Part shown: one piece after another, positions 28,349 through 37,624 of the stretch | Position numbering within the stretch: the stretch's first letter is position 1 | Layout of the letters: each line of letters starts with the position of its first letter | Assembly (NCBI RefSeq): GCF_000220525.1 | Contig: NZ_AFPK01000026.1 | Coordinates: 1 to 64,000 of the forward strand | Direction: 5' to 3' | DNA length: 64,000 nt | DNA from: Ochrovirga pacifica | GTDB lineage: Bacteria > Bacteroidota > Bacteroidia > Flavobacteriales > Flavobacteriaceae | Translations under genes and position numbers: made by a program | Notes under the pieces: generated by a model | Databases searched by the model: none | What the model saw: only the letters and a program-made list of their open reading frames with translations | What the model was told of the DNA's origin: nothing

Positions 28349-29470
28349 CTACTTCTTTTTTTCTTTTTTATCATTTGGGATGATGGCATTCCAATCTTTG
28401 ATTTTATCTTCTTTAGAAATTCCACTTTTAATTTCTACAGTAATTCCATCACTTACCCCTAAAACCACATCTTTACGTTTAAACTCTTGTTCGCCAATAA
28501 GCACCTCTACATAGGGCTTTTTTGTTTTTTTATCAAACTGCAATAAAGATTCTTTAATAGCCAAAACTTTTTCTGCCTTATCTAAAATAATAGAAGCATT
28601 GGCACTTAATCCCGCACGAATAACCGTATTACTTGGTATTTTTAAAGCCGATTCAATATCAAACTGCACTGCTCCATTTTCTTCTACTCCTTTGGGGGCA
28701 ATATAGTCTAAAGTAGATTGAAACTTTACATCTGGCAAAGCTCCAATGCTAATATCAATAGGCATTCCTTCTTTAATTTTTCCCACCTCACTTTCATCAA
28801 TAGTTCCTTCAAAAATCATTTTATTACTATCTGCTATGGTAGCTAGTTTGGTTCCTTCATTAAAATTGTTACTTGGAATTACCTGAAAACCATTCTTTAC
28901 GGGTACTTCTAAAACCACACCTCCTATGGTTGCTTTTACTAAGGTATTGGCTAAATTTTCAAAACCACGTGTAGTTCCTGTTTTAATGATTTGGTAGTTT
29001 TCTGTGGCAGAAACCCATTTTTGTTTTGATTGTTGATAGGTAGCTTTGCTCTTGTCATAATCGTTTGCCGAAATCACTCCTTTGTTGAACAAAAGTTGCT
29101 GACGATCAAAAATCTTTTGTTGGGCATCTAAATCTATTTTAGCACTAGACACCGCATTGGCAGCAGCTTGTATATTATCTACCGTTGGAATGACTTTAAT
29201 TTTAGCAATCAAATCTCCTATTTGTATAGTATCTCCTGCTTCTACATAAATTTCATCAATAATTCCCGGAATATTAGGTCGGATAATAACCTCTTCTTTG
29301 GGAGTAATTTTCCCCGAGGCCACTGTACTCTGAACAATGGTTTCTACCGTAGCTTTTTTGGTTTGATATACCACTGGTTTTTTCTGGTCTCTTTGCCACA
29401 AATAGCCCAATGCTAATACAAATACAATGACAATGATGAGAAGGATAAAAATAGTTTTTGATTTTTTCAT
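28349..29470 (-). CDS. Periplasmic adaptor (HlyD/MacA-type)
   Basis: 373 residues. An N-terminal membrane anchor (about 5-24) precedes a lipoyl half-motif (EVIIRPNIPGIIDEIYVEAGDTIQ), a helical hairpin with Gln/Lys-rich coiled coil (about 95-165), the second lipoyl half and beta-barrel, and a membrane-proximal domain near the end. It joins the inner-membrane permeases to the TolC channel. The tail KKEKKK is an unstructured basic end. It starts 11 bases after the permease upstream and its stop abuts the tolC-like start, so translation is probably coupled. Confidence 0.92.
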   Translation of the reverse strand: MKKSKTIFILLIIVIVFVLALGYLWQRDQKKPVVYQTKKATVETIVQSTVASGKITPKEEVIIRPNIPGIIDEIYVEAGDTIQIGDLIAKIKVIPTVDNIQAAANAVSSAKIDLDAQQKIFDRQQLLFNKGVISANDYDKSKATYQQSKQKWVSATENYQIIKTGTTRGFENLANTLVKATIGGVVLEVPVKNGFQVIPSNNFNEGTKLATIADSNKMIFEGTIDESEVGKIKEGMPIDISIGALPDVKFQSTLDYIAPKGVEENGAVQFDIESALKIPSNTVIRAGLSANASIILDKAEKVLAIKESLLQFDKKTKKPYVEVLIGEQEFKRKDVVLGVSDGITVEIKSGISKEDKIKDWNAIIPNDKKEKKK

Positions 29471-29481
29471 GTGCTAGGTTG

Positions 29482-30741
29482 TTATTCTGTTCTTATTGCG
29501 TCTATAGGTTTCATTTTTACAGCCTTTCTAGCAGGAATCATTCCTGCAAACAAGCCAAAAATAATTAAGATACCAAACAGTAACAATACAGTAGATATTG
29601 ATACCGTAGGGTTGATGACCATAATTTCAAAAGGATCCAAACCATCAATCCAAATATTGACTAGAGATAAAAGTAGGGTAGCAAAACTAATGCCTCCCAT
29701 ACCTGAAAGTACTGTTAAAAAAACGGATTCTAATAAAATTTGTTTTTTAATGACATAGGGGGTTGCTCCTAACGCTCTACGAATTCCTATTTCTTTGGTT
29801 CGTTCCTTTATAACAATCAACATAATATTGCTAATTCCAATAACTCCAGACAATAAAATCATCAAACCGACAAAAAAAGACACGGCCGTTAATGTGGTAA
29901 AAAGCAGGTTGAATTTTTCAAATTGACTGTTCAAATCAAAATTACCAATAGCTCTTTTATCCAAAGGATTGATTTTATGATTTTTCTGTAAAACATCTAT
30001 AATTTGCTCCTTAAGTTTAGACACAGACTGTCCATCTTCGGCAGTTATAAAAAAATAATTTACCTGATCGGCCATGTTAAAAACCTGAGAAAAAGTATTG
30101 AATGGTATGTGTATTTTTTGCTGAGCCTGTACATTGTTATTTCCTTCTATTGAAGTATCTTTATACACCCCAACCACTTTAAAATTCACCCCTTTTATCT
30201 GAATATAGCTTCCAATAACAGGTTCGTCTTTTTCATACAACTCATCAATCAAGGCCCACCCCAATACGGCAACTTTACGTTTTTGATCTATATCTTCTTG
30301 GTTTACATAGCGTCCTTGGGTAAGTTTGATTGCAATTTGAGTTAAAAATTGAGCTGTATTTCCTTCAACATTAAAGCTTCCACTTTTTAATCCGTGTACA
30401 ATGTTGGTGTTAAAATCGTTTCTAGGTGAAACTACTTTAAGACCTTTTACATTTTCTTTGATAGCTTGCTCATCTTTTAAATTGAAACGATACCATCTAT
30501 TTTTGGGCATTCCCTGATATTCCATAGAAGTTTTTTGAGCCCACACAAAAAGTGAGTTGGTCGCAATTCCACTAAACTTATGTTTGATTCCTGTTTCAAA
30601 ACCTCTTGAAGCAGCCAACAAGAGCACCATGATAAAAATTCCCCAAAAGACACCAAAAGCTGTCACCATAGTACGCAACACGTTTGATTTTAACGAAGCG
30701 AGTATTTCTTTCCATAAATCTCTATTCATCATGCTACTCAT
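29482..30741 (-). CDS. MacB-type ABC transporter permease (second copy)
   Basis: 419 residues. A first membrane helix (about 20-45) precedes a large periplasmic MacB core domain (about 50-270) and a C-terminal FtsX domain with three helices, including GISNIMLIVIKERTKEIGIRRALGATP. Its first codons overlap the end of the preceding permease by eight bases, which implies coupled translation. It lacks an ATPase, using the one at the head of the operon. ATG codons at 4 and 5 are alternative starts. The substrate is unknown; MacB-type systems mostly export lipids, peptides or antimicrobial compounds. Confidence 0.92.
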   Translation of the reverse strand: MSSMMNRDLWKEILASLKSNVLRTMVTAFGVFWGIFIMVLLLAASRGFETGIKHKFSGIATNSLFVWAQKTSMEYQGMPKNRWYRFNLKDEQAIKENVKGLKVVSPRNDFNTNIVHGLKSGSFNVEGNTAQFLTQIAIKLTQGRYVNQEDIDQKRKVAVLGWALIDELYEKDEPVIGSYIQIKGVNFKVVGVYKDTSIEGNNNVQAQQKIHIPFNTFSQVFNMADQVNYFFITAEDGQSVSKLKEQIIDVLQKNHKINPLDKRAIGNFDLNSQFEKFNLLFTTLTAVSFFVGLMILLSGVIGISNIMLIVIKERTKEIGIRRALGATPYVIKKQILLESVFLTVLSGMGGISFATLLLSLVNIWIDGLDPFEIMVINPTVSISTVLLLFGILIIFGLFAGMIPARKAVKMKPIDAIRTE

Positions 30742-31978
30742 CTCTTAAGGCAATTATAGGTTTTATTTTAGAAGCATATTTGGCAGGAAAATAACCTGCT
30801 ATCACCCCCGCAATAACTAAAAGAATTACGGTAGAAATGGCTATAGAAAAATTAACAGAAGGTTGATAAATAAAATCGGTTTGTAAGTTTTTTCCAATCA
30901 ACTCCAACACCAAAAAACCTAAAAACAAGCCCGATACACCAGAAAGAGAAGTTATAAATATAGCTTCGTGTAAAATCATCACCACAATAGCTTTTGGTTG
31001 TGCTCCCAAAGCTTTTCTAATTCCTATCTCTTTGGTACGTTCTTTTACAATAATAAGCATAATGTTGCCCACCCCTACAATACCTGCTATAAGCGTTAGA
31101 ATACCTACCACCCAAAAAAATAGTTTCATTCCAAAAATCAACTGATACAAATCCTTACTATTCTTTACTGAATTGAAATAACGAATACCTGTAGGATCAT
31201 CTGGATGCACTTGATGGATTTTCTGCAATTTAGCTTTTACTTGGGCTGCAAAAGTTTCGGATTTTGCCAAAGCATCTTCATACCTTTCTTCAGGATGCAA
31301 CGTATATAAGAAAGAGCTTCCTTGTCTTTCTCTATGATACAACTGTAGCATGGTACTATGTGGCAAATAAACTCGTTCATTTTCACGTTCATTTGGGTCT
31401 TTAAAAACGCCCACTACAACAAATTGTATTTTATTTACTTGCACTCGTTTTCCTAACGCTTGTTGATGAGTTTCAAAAAGCGTTTCAGACACTTGAGTAC
31501 CAATAACAATCGTCTTATTTTTTTGATCGTAATCTTTTTGGTTGATGAATCTACCTGCAACCAAATCGGCACTTTCTAAAAACTGTCTATCGGGCATAAC
31601 TCCAGTAAATTGGTAACTTCCCGATTTATCTTTGTAATTAAATGTCATCCCAAAACGACGGTAATCTGCCGATTTGTACTCGATATATTCCTGATATTGT
31701 TTTTCTATCAGCTCATAGTTGTCTATCGTTAATTTAATAGACCTTCCTGCATTAAGTCCGTTGTATTCTTTAGAAGTATTCCCCGACCAAAAGTGCATCA
31801 AAGTTGCAGCATCTCTACTAAATTGTTTTTCAGTTCCTTTTTTAAACCCATTGGCAACTCCAAGAAGAATAATCAAAATAAAAATACCTGAGCCTACAGA
31901 AACTCCCGTTAAAAAAGTACGGAGCTTGTTTTTTGCTATTGCATCAAATATTTCTTGCCAACGGTCTATATTAAACAT
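30734..31978 (-). CDS. MacB-type ABC transporter permease (first copy)
   Basis: 414 residues with the same layout as its neighbour: one N-terminal helix, a periplasmic MacB core and FtsX C-terminus with GVGNIMLIIVKERTKEIGIRKALGAQP. The two permeases differ clearly in the periplasmic part, so they probably form a heterodimer rather than being redundant. Overlaps the ATPase gene by eight bases at its start and the second permease by eight at its end. Confidence 0.92.
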   Translation of the reverse strand: MFNIDRWQEIFDAIAKNKLRTFLTGVSVGSGIFILIILLGVANGFKKGTEKQFSRDAATLMHFWSGNTSKEYNGLNAGRSIKLTIDNYELIEKQYQEYIEYKSADYRRFGMTFNYKDKSGSYQFTGVMPDRQFLESADLVAGRFINQKDYDQKNKTIVIGTQVSETLFETHQQALGKRVQVNKIQFVVVGVFKDPNERENERVYLPHSTMLQLYHRERQGSSFLYTLHPEERYEDALAKSETFAAQVKAKLQKIHQVHPDDPTGIRYFNSVKNSKDLYQLIFGMKLFFWVVGILTLIAGIVGVGNIMLIIVKERTKEIGIRKALGAQPKAIVVMILHEAIFITSLSGVSGLFLGFLVLELIGKNLQTDFIYQPSVNFSIAISTVILLVIAGVIAGYFPAKYASKIKPIIALRDE

Positions 31979-32672
31979 AATCTTTTGCTAAAACAGGTTC
32001 AATACGCTTATCACTTATCATAATTCCGTCACGCAGTTCTACATTACGTTTGGTCATCTGAGCAATGTCTGGCTCGTGGGTAACGATAATAATGGTTTTG
32101 CCTTCGTTATTTATTTTTTGCAAAATTTCCATGACTTCGTACGACGTTTTGGTATCTAAAGCTCCTGTGGGTTCATCGGCCAACAAAACCTTTGGATCCG
32201 ATGCCAAAGCACGTGCAATAGCCACACGTTGTTTTTGTCCTCCAGACAGCTCGTTGGGCAAATGGTGTGCCCACTTGGCCAACCCTACTTTTTCTAAATA
32301 ATATAGTGATCTTTCTTCTCTTTCTTTTCGTGATACACCCTGATAGTACAAAGGCAAACTAACATTGTCTATTGCGGTTTTGTAATTGATAAGATTGAAA
32401 GACTGAAAAATAAAACCTAAAAATTTATTTCGGTATTGGGCTGCTATTTTTTCGTTTAAATTTTTTACTTCTAAGCCATCTAAATGATAGGTTCCTTGGT
32501 CTAGCTCATCCAAAATTCCGATGATGTTTAGCAAGGTAGATTTTCCAGACCCCGAAGACCCCATGATAGAAACCATTTCGCCTTTTTGTACACTAAAATT
32601 AATTCCCTTAAGTACAGGCAATACATTTTTTCCCATTTGATAGGATTTGTATAGGTCTTTAATTTCTATCAT
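31971..32672 (-). CDS. ABC transporter ATP-binding protein (MacB/LolD type)
   Basis: 233 residues. Walker A GSSGSGKST, Q-loop FQSFNLI, signature LSGGQKQR, Walker B VLLADEPTGALD and switch His in VTHEPDIA are all intact. It energises the two permeases encoded downstream. It is the first gene of a five-gene minus-strand operon (ATPase, permease, permease, adaptor, TolC), and its 5' side is divergent from the DppB-like gene. Confidence 0.95.
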   Translation of the reverse strand: MIEIKDLYKSYQMGKNVLPVLKGINFSVQKGEMVSIMGSSGSGKSTLLNIIGILDELDQGTYHLDGLEVKNLNEKIAAQYRNKFLGFIFQSFNLINYKTAIDNVSLPLYYQGVSRKEREERSLYYLEKVGLAKWAHHLPNELSGGQKQRVAIARALASDPKVLLADEPTGALDTKTSYEVMEILQKINNEGKTIIIVTHEPDIAQMTKRNVELRDGIMISDKRIEPVLAKDYV

Positions 32673-32773
32673 ATCTAAGAAGTTACTTGGTAGCGAATAA
32701 AATAAGATGCACTAAATTTATTCTTTTTTTGATGAAAACCTAGTGTTTCCTATGTTAAAATGATGTAAAATAA

Positions 32774-32781
32774 TATCTTTG
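32774..32781 (+). promoter_or_regulatory. -7 element before the DppB-like gene
   Basis: TATCTTTG matches TAnnTTTG and lies 25 bases before the assigned TTG start, leaving about 20 bases of leader. It supports that start. Confidence 0.55.
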
Positions 32782-32805
32782 AACTACTGACAAATCCCCA
32801 TTATT

Positions 32806-33876
32806 TTGATTTCATTTCTTATCAAAAACATCTTAAAAGGCATTTTGAGTTTATTTGGAGTAGCCACACTCTTGTTTTTTCTATTTCATTTGTTGGGTGA
32901 TCCTTCAAGAATGTTGCTAGACCAAAGAGAAGATGAACAGCAATTAAAAAACATCAAAGCAAAATATGGTTTGGATTTGCCTATTTTATCACAATACAGT
33001 CATTACATAAACGACCTGTCCCCTATCTCATTCCACAGCAAAAACAAAGAAGATTACAGTTATATAGCCCCTGAAAAAACAATTTTAATTTGGTGGCAAA
33101 CCTCACAAAGCATGGCTGTTGTTAAATTGCCCAATTTGAGAAATTCATTTCAAAAAAACGACAAACCTGTTATTGACATACTCTCAGAAACACTTCCCAA
33201 CACTTTTTTACTTGCTACAAGTGCCATAACTATTGCTTTTTTTATAGGCTTGCTACTAGGAATTGTTTCTGCTTTAAACGCAAATACTTGGTTAGACAGA
33301 AGTATTATGGTGGTAAGTACTTTGGGAATGAGTCTGCCTTCTTTTTTCTCTGCTATTTTAGTTGCTTGGCTATTTGGCTTTGTACTGCATAGTTATACAG
33401 GTTTGGGGATGACAGGTACTTTATTAGAAGTTGATGATTTTGGTGAAGGCACACACATTGTTTGGAAAAATGCCATTTTACCTAGTTTGGTTTTAGGAAT
33501 TCGTCCTTTGGCTGTTATAGTACAGTTAACAAGAAACTCTCTTTTAGATGTACTTAACAAAGACTACATACGTACAGCCAAAGCTAAAGGACTTAGTACT
33601 TATCAAATTGTAAAAAAACATGCCTTAAAAAACTCACTAAACCCTGTAATCACTACACTTTCAGGATGGTTTGCTTCTTTGCTGGCAGGAGCTGTTTTTG
33701 TAGAATACATCTTTAACTGGAACGGTTTGGGCAAAGAAATTGTAAACGCACTCAATTCTTCCGACTTACCTGTTATCTCAGGGAGTATCCTGACCATTGC
33801 TGCATTTTTTATTTTCCTTAATATTCTGGTAGATATTTCTTACAGTATTTTAGACCCAAGTGTAACATTAAACTAA
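32806..33876 (+). CDS. DppB-type oligopeptide ABC transporter permease
   Basis: 356 residues from a TTG start; the first residues ISFLIKNILKGILSLFGVATLLFFLF are the usual first helix of this family, so a later ATG would destroy it. Further helices follow, and the EAA loop is DYIRTAKAKGLSTYQIVKKHALKN. It should be one of two inner-membrane subunits of a peptide importer. No DppC, ATPase or binding protein is present in this window, though in Bacteroidota these can be unlinked. The stop is eight bases from the following lipoprotein gene. Confidence 0.9.
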   Translation: MISFLIKNILKGILSLFGVATLLFFLFHLLGDPSRMLLDQREDEQQLKNIKAKYGLDLPILSQYSHYINDLSPISFHSKNKEDYSYIAPEKTILIWWQTSQSMAVVKLPNLRNSFQKNDKPVIDILSETLPNTFLLATSAITIAFFIGLLLGIVSALNANTWLDRSIMVVSTLGMSLPSFFSAILVAWLFGFVLHSYTGLGMTGTLLEVDDFGEGTHIVWKNAILPSLVLGIRPLAVIVQLTRNSLLDVLNKDYIRTAKAKGLSTYQIVKKHALKNSLNPVITTLSGWFASLLAGAVFVEYIFNWNGLGKEIVNALNSSDLPVISGSILTIAAFFIFLNILVDISYSILDPSVTLN

Positions 33877-33884
33877 CTCATTAT

Positions 33885-34379
33885 ATGAAACATTGTTTTC
33901 TTTTATTTATCGGATTTTTATTTCTTAGCTGTCATCCACCCAACAACAAGCAGTTTAGCACCAAAGCTTTAAAAGCTCCTTTGAAAACCCTTGATGGACA
34001 ACAACAAACTTTAGAAAATGTTTTAAACCAATATCAAGGAAAAACTATTTTGATAGATGTTTGGGCCTCTTGGTGTGGAGACTGTATAAAAGGCCTTCCT
34101 TTGCTTAAAGAACTTCAACAAAAACATCCAGAACTCAGTTATCTTTTTATTTCTTTAGACAAAAATCCATCGGCCTGGAAACAAGGTATCAAACGTTATC
34201 GTATAAAAGGAACACATTATTATGCAGAAGGAGGTTGGAAAAGTATATTTGCACAAAACGTAGATTTGGATTGGATTCCTAGATACATACTCATCAATAA
34301 CAAGGGTGATGTGGTACTTTACAGAGCCATCCATGCAGACGATAAAAAACTACTAGAATTTATAAACACATCCATATAA
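33885..34379 (+). CDS. Thioredoxin-like (TlpA) lipoprotein
   Basis: 164 residues. Lipobox Cys16 (FLSCHPP) and a thioredoxin fold with VWASWCGDC, whose active cysteines are Cys64 and Cys67. WCGDC differs from the usual WCxPC by Asp in place of Pro, which should lower reducing/oxidising efficiency or change specificity. The IPRYILINNKGDVV segment with the cis-Pro is conserved. Likely anchored in the periplasm, in disulfide or cytochrome-related redox work. It sits between the DppB-like permease and tpiA with 8- and 11-base gaps. Confidence 0.86.
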   Translation: MKHCFLLFIGFLFLSCHPPNNKQFSTKALKAPLKTLDGQQQTLENVLNQYQGKTILIDVWASWCGDCIKGLPLLKELQQKHPELSYLFISLDKNPSAWKQGIKRYRIKGTHYYAEGGWKSIFAQNVDLDWIPRYILINNKGDVVLYRAIHADDKKLLEFINTSI

Positions 34380-34390
34380 AACAAAATAAA

Positions 34391-35149
34391 ATGAGAAGCA
34401 AAATTGTAGCAGGTAACTGGAAAATGAACAAAAACGTAAGCGAATCTAAAGCTTTGGCAGAAGGATTGGTAAACGAATTAAAAGATGTTACTTTAGAAAA
34501 CACACGAGTAATTGTAGCTCCGACTTTTGTAAACCTTACCACAGTAACGGCTGTAACCGAAAATTCTGCTGTTGAAGTTGCTGCACAAAACATGCATCAA
34601 GAAGCTAGTGGTGCTTACACAGGAGAAATTTCTGCAGAAATGTTGACTAGTATTGGAGTGAAAACTGTGATTTTAGGTCATTCTGAAAGACGTGAATACT
34701 TTGGTGAAAACGAAACTTTATTAGCCAAAAAAACCGATGCTGCCTTGGCAAACGGATTGGAAGTAATATACTGTTTTGGAGAAGTAAAAGAAGAAAGAGA
34801 ATCTAACACTCAAGAAGCTGTGGTGAAAAAACAAATTTCTGAAGCTTTATTTCACTTAGATGCAGCTGCATGGTCTAACATTGTATTGGCTTACGAACCC
34901 GTTTGGGCTATTGGAACAGGGTTGACTGCTTCTGCAGATCAAGCTCAAGAAATGCACGCTTTTATCCGTGGATTGATTGCTGATAAATACGGAGCTGATG
35001 TTGCTGAAAACGTATCTATTTTATACGGAGGATCTTGTAAACCATCAAACGCAGAAGAAATTTTTTCTAAACCAGATGTAGATGGTGGATTGATTGGTGG
35101 TGCATCATTAAAAGCTGAAGATTTTGCTGCAGTAATCAAAGCCATTTAA
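34391..35149 (+). CDS. tpiA: Triosephosphate isomerase
   Basis: 252 residues. Converts dihydroxyacetone phosphate and glyceraldehyde 3-phosphate in glycolysis and gluconeogenesis. Active-site residues are Lys11 (GNWKMNK), His97 (ILGHSERR) and Glu169 (AYEPVWAIGTG); the phosphate-gripping loop and YGGSCKPSNAEE are intact. Length is normal. It ends an upstream group (permease, lipoprotein, tpiA) and is followed by a hairpin that overlaps the next promoter. Confidence 0.98.
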   Translation: MRSKIVAGNWKMNKNVSESKALAEGLVNELKDVTLENTRVIVAPTFVNLTTVTAVTENSAVEVAAQNMHQEASGAYTGEISAEMLTSIGVKTVILGHSERREYFGENETLLAKKTDAALANGLEVIYCFGEVKEERESNTQEAVVKKQISEALFHLDAAAWSNIVLAYEPVWAIGTGLTASADQAQEMHAFIRGLIADKYGADVAENVSILYGGSCKPSNAEEIFSKPDVDGGLIGGASLKAEDFAAVIKAI

Positions 35150-35172
35150 TTAAAAAATATTTTCAATTTAAG

Positions 35173-35207
35173 AATAGCTAAAAGTGTTTTGCTTTTAGCT
35201 ATTTTTG
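35173..35207 (+). terminator. Terminator-like hairpin between tpiA and prmA, overlapping a -7 element
   Basis: The arms AATAGCTAAAAG and CTTTTAGCTATT enclose a seven-base loop, then TTTTG. Its tail (35200-35207, TATTTTTG) also fits the TAnnTTTG -7 element of the prmA gene 20 bases downstream, so one sequence may end tpiA transcripts and start prmA ones. Confidence 0.6.
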
Positions 35208-35226
35208 TATGCCCAAAACTGAAGAC

Positions 35227-36054
35227 ATGAATTATATAGGATATACTTTTACCATTAGTCCACTACAACCTGCTACAGAAATTTTAATTGCCGAACTAGC
35301 AGAAGTTGGCTTTGAAAGCTTTGAAGAAACCTCCGAAGGCTTAAAAGCATATATTCAAACTGAATTTTGGAATGAAAATGTATTGGATGATCTATTTGTA
35401 TTGCAATCTAACGAATTTGACATTGAATACACTCATCAAGAAATTGCTCAGGTAAACTGGAACGAAGAATGGGAAAAAAACTTTGAACCAATTCATGTAG
35501 ATAACAAGGTTAGTGTAATTGCTCCTTTCCATAAAAAAACTGGAATGGATTATGAAATAATTATTGAACCTAAAATGAGTTTTGGTACAGGACACCATGA
35601 AACCACCCATTTGATGTTGCAGCATTTGCTAGCATTGGATTTGACAGATAAATCAGTTTTGGACATGGGAACTGGAACAGGTATTCTAGCTATTTTTGCA
35701 GAAATGAAAGGTGCAAAAAAAATTGATGCCATTGATATTGACGAATGGTGCTACATAAACACTCAGGAAAACTTAGCTAAAAACCACTGTAAAAACATTA
35801 TTGCTTATCAAGGTGATGCCACGCTACTGACCACTCAAAAATACGAAGTGATTATTGCCAACATCAACCGAAATATTTTATTGAATGACATGGAGACATA
35901 TGTAAAATGCTTGGTAGAAAATGGTCAAATTTTATTCAGTGGATTTTACACAGAAGATCTTACATTTATAGAACAAAGAGCTAATGATTTAGAATTGACA
36001 CTAATAAAAACCTACACCAAAAACAATTGGGTTGGTGTGTTATTTAGCAAATAA
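35227..36054 (+). CDS. prmA: Ribosomal protein L11 methyltransferase
   Basis: 275 residues from the ATG at 35227 (MNYIGYTFTISP); a start six codons earlier lies inside the presumed promoter. PrmA methylates ribosomal protein L11 with S-adenosylmethionine. The SAM-binding motif is VLDMGTGTGILAIFAEMKG, followed by acidic IDIDEW. The N-terminal L11-recognition domain precedes it (residues 1-105). It is followed by clpS after 20 bases. Confidence 0.95.
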   Translation: MNYIGYTFTISPLQPATEILIAELAEVGFESFEETSEGLKAYIQTEFWNENVLDDLFVLQSNEFDIEYTHQEIAQVNWNEEWEKNFEPIHVDNKVSVIAPFHKKTGMDYEIIIEPKMSFGTGHHETTHLMLQHLLALDLTDKSVLDMGTGTGILAIFAEMKGAKKIDAIDIDEWCYINTQENLAKNHCKNIIAYQGDATLLTTQKYEVIIANINRNILLNDMETYVKCLVENGQILFSGFYTEDLTFIEQRANDLELTLIKTYTKNNWVGVLFSK

Positions 36055-36074
36055 TTTCTAATTTTGTATTGGTT

Positions 36075-36350
36075 ATGAGCACTATAGAAAAAACTTTAGA
36101 AGAATTAGACCTCCTTGAAGAGTTAGTAAAGGAACACGAAATAATTTTATACAACGACGATGTAAATACGTTCGATTTTGTAATTGATGCCCTTATGAAT
36201 GTCTGCGATCATGATCCCATACAAGCAGAACAATGTACCATGCTCGTTCATTACAAAGGAAAATGCACTGTAAAAACTGGGGCATACCAAGATTTAGAGC
36301 CTAGATGTACCAAACTTTTAGAGTTAGGTCTTTCTGCAGAGATTCAATAA
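36075..36350 (+). CDS. clpS: ATP-dependent Clp protease adaptor ClpS
   Basis: 91 residues from the ATG at 36075. The signature ILYNDDVNTFDFVIDALMNV is the N-degron binding region of ClpS; EQAxxxxxxVHYKGKC also matches the family. It delivers N-end-rule substrates to the ClpAP protease. The acidic N-terminus (EKTLEELDLLEEL) is normal. It follows prmA closely, an arrangement common in Flavobacteriaceae. Confidence 0.94.
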   Translation: MSTIEKTLEELDLLEELVKEHEIILYNDDVNTFDFVIDALMNVCDHDPIQAEQCTMLVHYKGKCTVKTGAYQDLEPRCTKLLELGLSAEIQ

Positions 36351-36355
36351 AACTT

Positions 36356-36628
36356 ATGGAACAACTTTTAGCTTACTACAACTTTTCACCCTTTGTGAAA
36401 GATAAATCACGATTCTTTGATCACATTGCCTATGTGTCTATTAAAGACGATTTATATTTGTTATTTGAAAAAAAAGACAACCTAATCAACTTACATTTTA
36501 CCAGTTACGCTAATCCTGATTTTATTGGAAAACAAAAACCATCGGGCTTAAATACCCTGATTGAAAATTTTGAAATAGACAATAATCAACATAGAAAAAT
36601 AGTACAGCAATATCTGGATTATAATTAA
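36356..36628 (+). CDS. Small protein of unknown function downstream of clpS
   Basis: 90 residues from the ATG at 36356, five bases after clpS; an upstream start overlapping clpS is less likely. No motif is recognised. The protein is rich in aromatic residues and has no signal or membrane segment. Its stop overlaps the stop of the convergent PAP2 gene by four bases, so both ends are tightly packed and co-transcription with clpS is likely. Confidence 0.65.
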   Translation: MEQLLAYYNFSPFVKDKSRFFDHIAYVSIKDDLYLLFEKKDNLINLHFTSYANPDFIGKQKPSGLNTLIENFEIDNNQHRKIVQQYLDYN

Positions 36629-37524
36629 AATTCTGCGGTAATTGTAATACCACTAAAACGAGTAGAAATGGAAGGTGTATAATTGATGGTATAATTTTTT
36701 TGCTTGCCTTTAGGCAAAATACCCCTTGCTTTCCAGCTACTTCTTACAATAGAACGCCCTATTACAGTCCCAACAATTCCTCCTGCAACCATGTCAGACA
36801 ACCAGTGCTGATGCCCTTTGATACTAGAACAAAAAATAGCTGTCATGAATCCGTAGGGAATCCAGTAATTATCAAATTCCATTTGAAAAACCTTTGCCAT
36901 GGCAAAAAAAGCGGTAGCATGCAATGAAGGCATTCCTGTACCATGCGGACTTGAAAAAATATACTCTCCCTGTCTACTGTTAAAAAAATCATAAGGATTG
37001 CTTGTTTTATCTACTGTATCAGGACCTCCTGCTCTTAAGTCATCCAAAGGGCGTTTTCTACCAAAAATAGTTTTTAATACTGTATGAGAAATGGCAATAG
37101 AATAAATCAAAGCCTTCATTCCGTTAATAGCCGCATACTGTCCCTTTTCGTTTCCATTAAACAAAGAAGTTACATATACCCCAGACATGGTATAAAACAT
37201 ATAAGCATCCTCACCTGCCAGCCATGGAAAGTCTGCTTTATTTACAGTAATAGATGGCACAGCGTACTGAATATTATCTTCTACATGTACTTGATACATT
37301 TCAGTTATCGGTTTATCAAATACAACCATAGCCCCAACAATACCAGTATATAGTGCAGTCTTTTTCCAATCTTCAGTTACACTTTTTCCCATATAACTAA
37401 AATCTGAAGGAATGGTTTTTAAAGACGTTTTTAAAACTTCTCCTGCAAGACTAAATCTAGATTTTTCTACCTGAGCTTGTGTACTAAAGACAATAAATAT
37501 GAAAAGAAAATAGCAACGTTTCAT
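36625..37524 (-). CDS. PAP2 superfamily phosphatase, exported
   Basis: 299 residues with a signal peptide (about 1-18, STQA). The three PAP2 motifs are visible: KTIFGRKRP, MPSLHATAFFA (PSLH in place of PSGH, a common variant) and SSIKGHQHWLSDMVAGG (His and Asp present). It probably dephosphorylates undecaprenyl pyrophosphate or a lipid phosphate in the periplasm or membrane. The SSIKG segment lacks the arginine that usually follows the serine in motif three. It is convergent with the preceding gene. Confidence 0.88.
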   Translation of the reverse strand: MKRCYFLFIFIVFSTQAQVEKSRFSLAGEVLKTSLKTIPSDFSYMGKSVTEDWKKTALYTGIVGAMVVFDKPITEMYQVHVEDNIQYAVPSITVNKADFPWLAGEDAYMFYTMSGVYVTSLFNGNEKGQYAAINGMKALIYSIAISHTVLKTIFGRKRPLDDLRAGGPDTVDKTSNPYDFFNSRQGEYIFSSPHGTGMPSLHATAFFAMAKVFQMEFDNYWIPYGFMTAIFCSSIKGHQHWLSDMVAGGIVGTVIGRSIVRSSWKARGILPKGKQKNYTINYTPSISTRFSGITITAEF

Positions 37525-37590
37525 TCAGTTTTTATTTTAGCAATTACAATTTCAAAAATAAATAAAAAAGTAGGGCTAGCTCAAAAAATA

Positions 37591-37622
37591 AGCCCTTAAT
37601 AATTAAAATTATTAAGGGCTTT
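37591..37622 (-). terminator. Terminator of tRNA-Arg
   Basis: The 14-base arms AGCCCTTAATAATT and AATTATTAAGGGCT pair perfectly with a two-base loop. On the minus strand a T-rich tail follows. It begins a few bases past the tRNA 3' end and closes this one-tRNA transcript. Confidence 0.8.
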
Positions 37623-37624
37623 TG

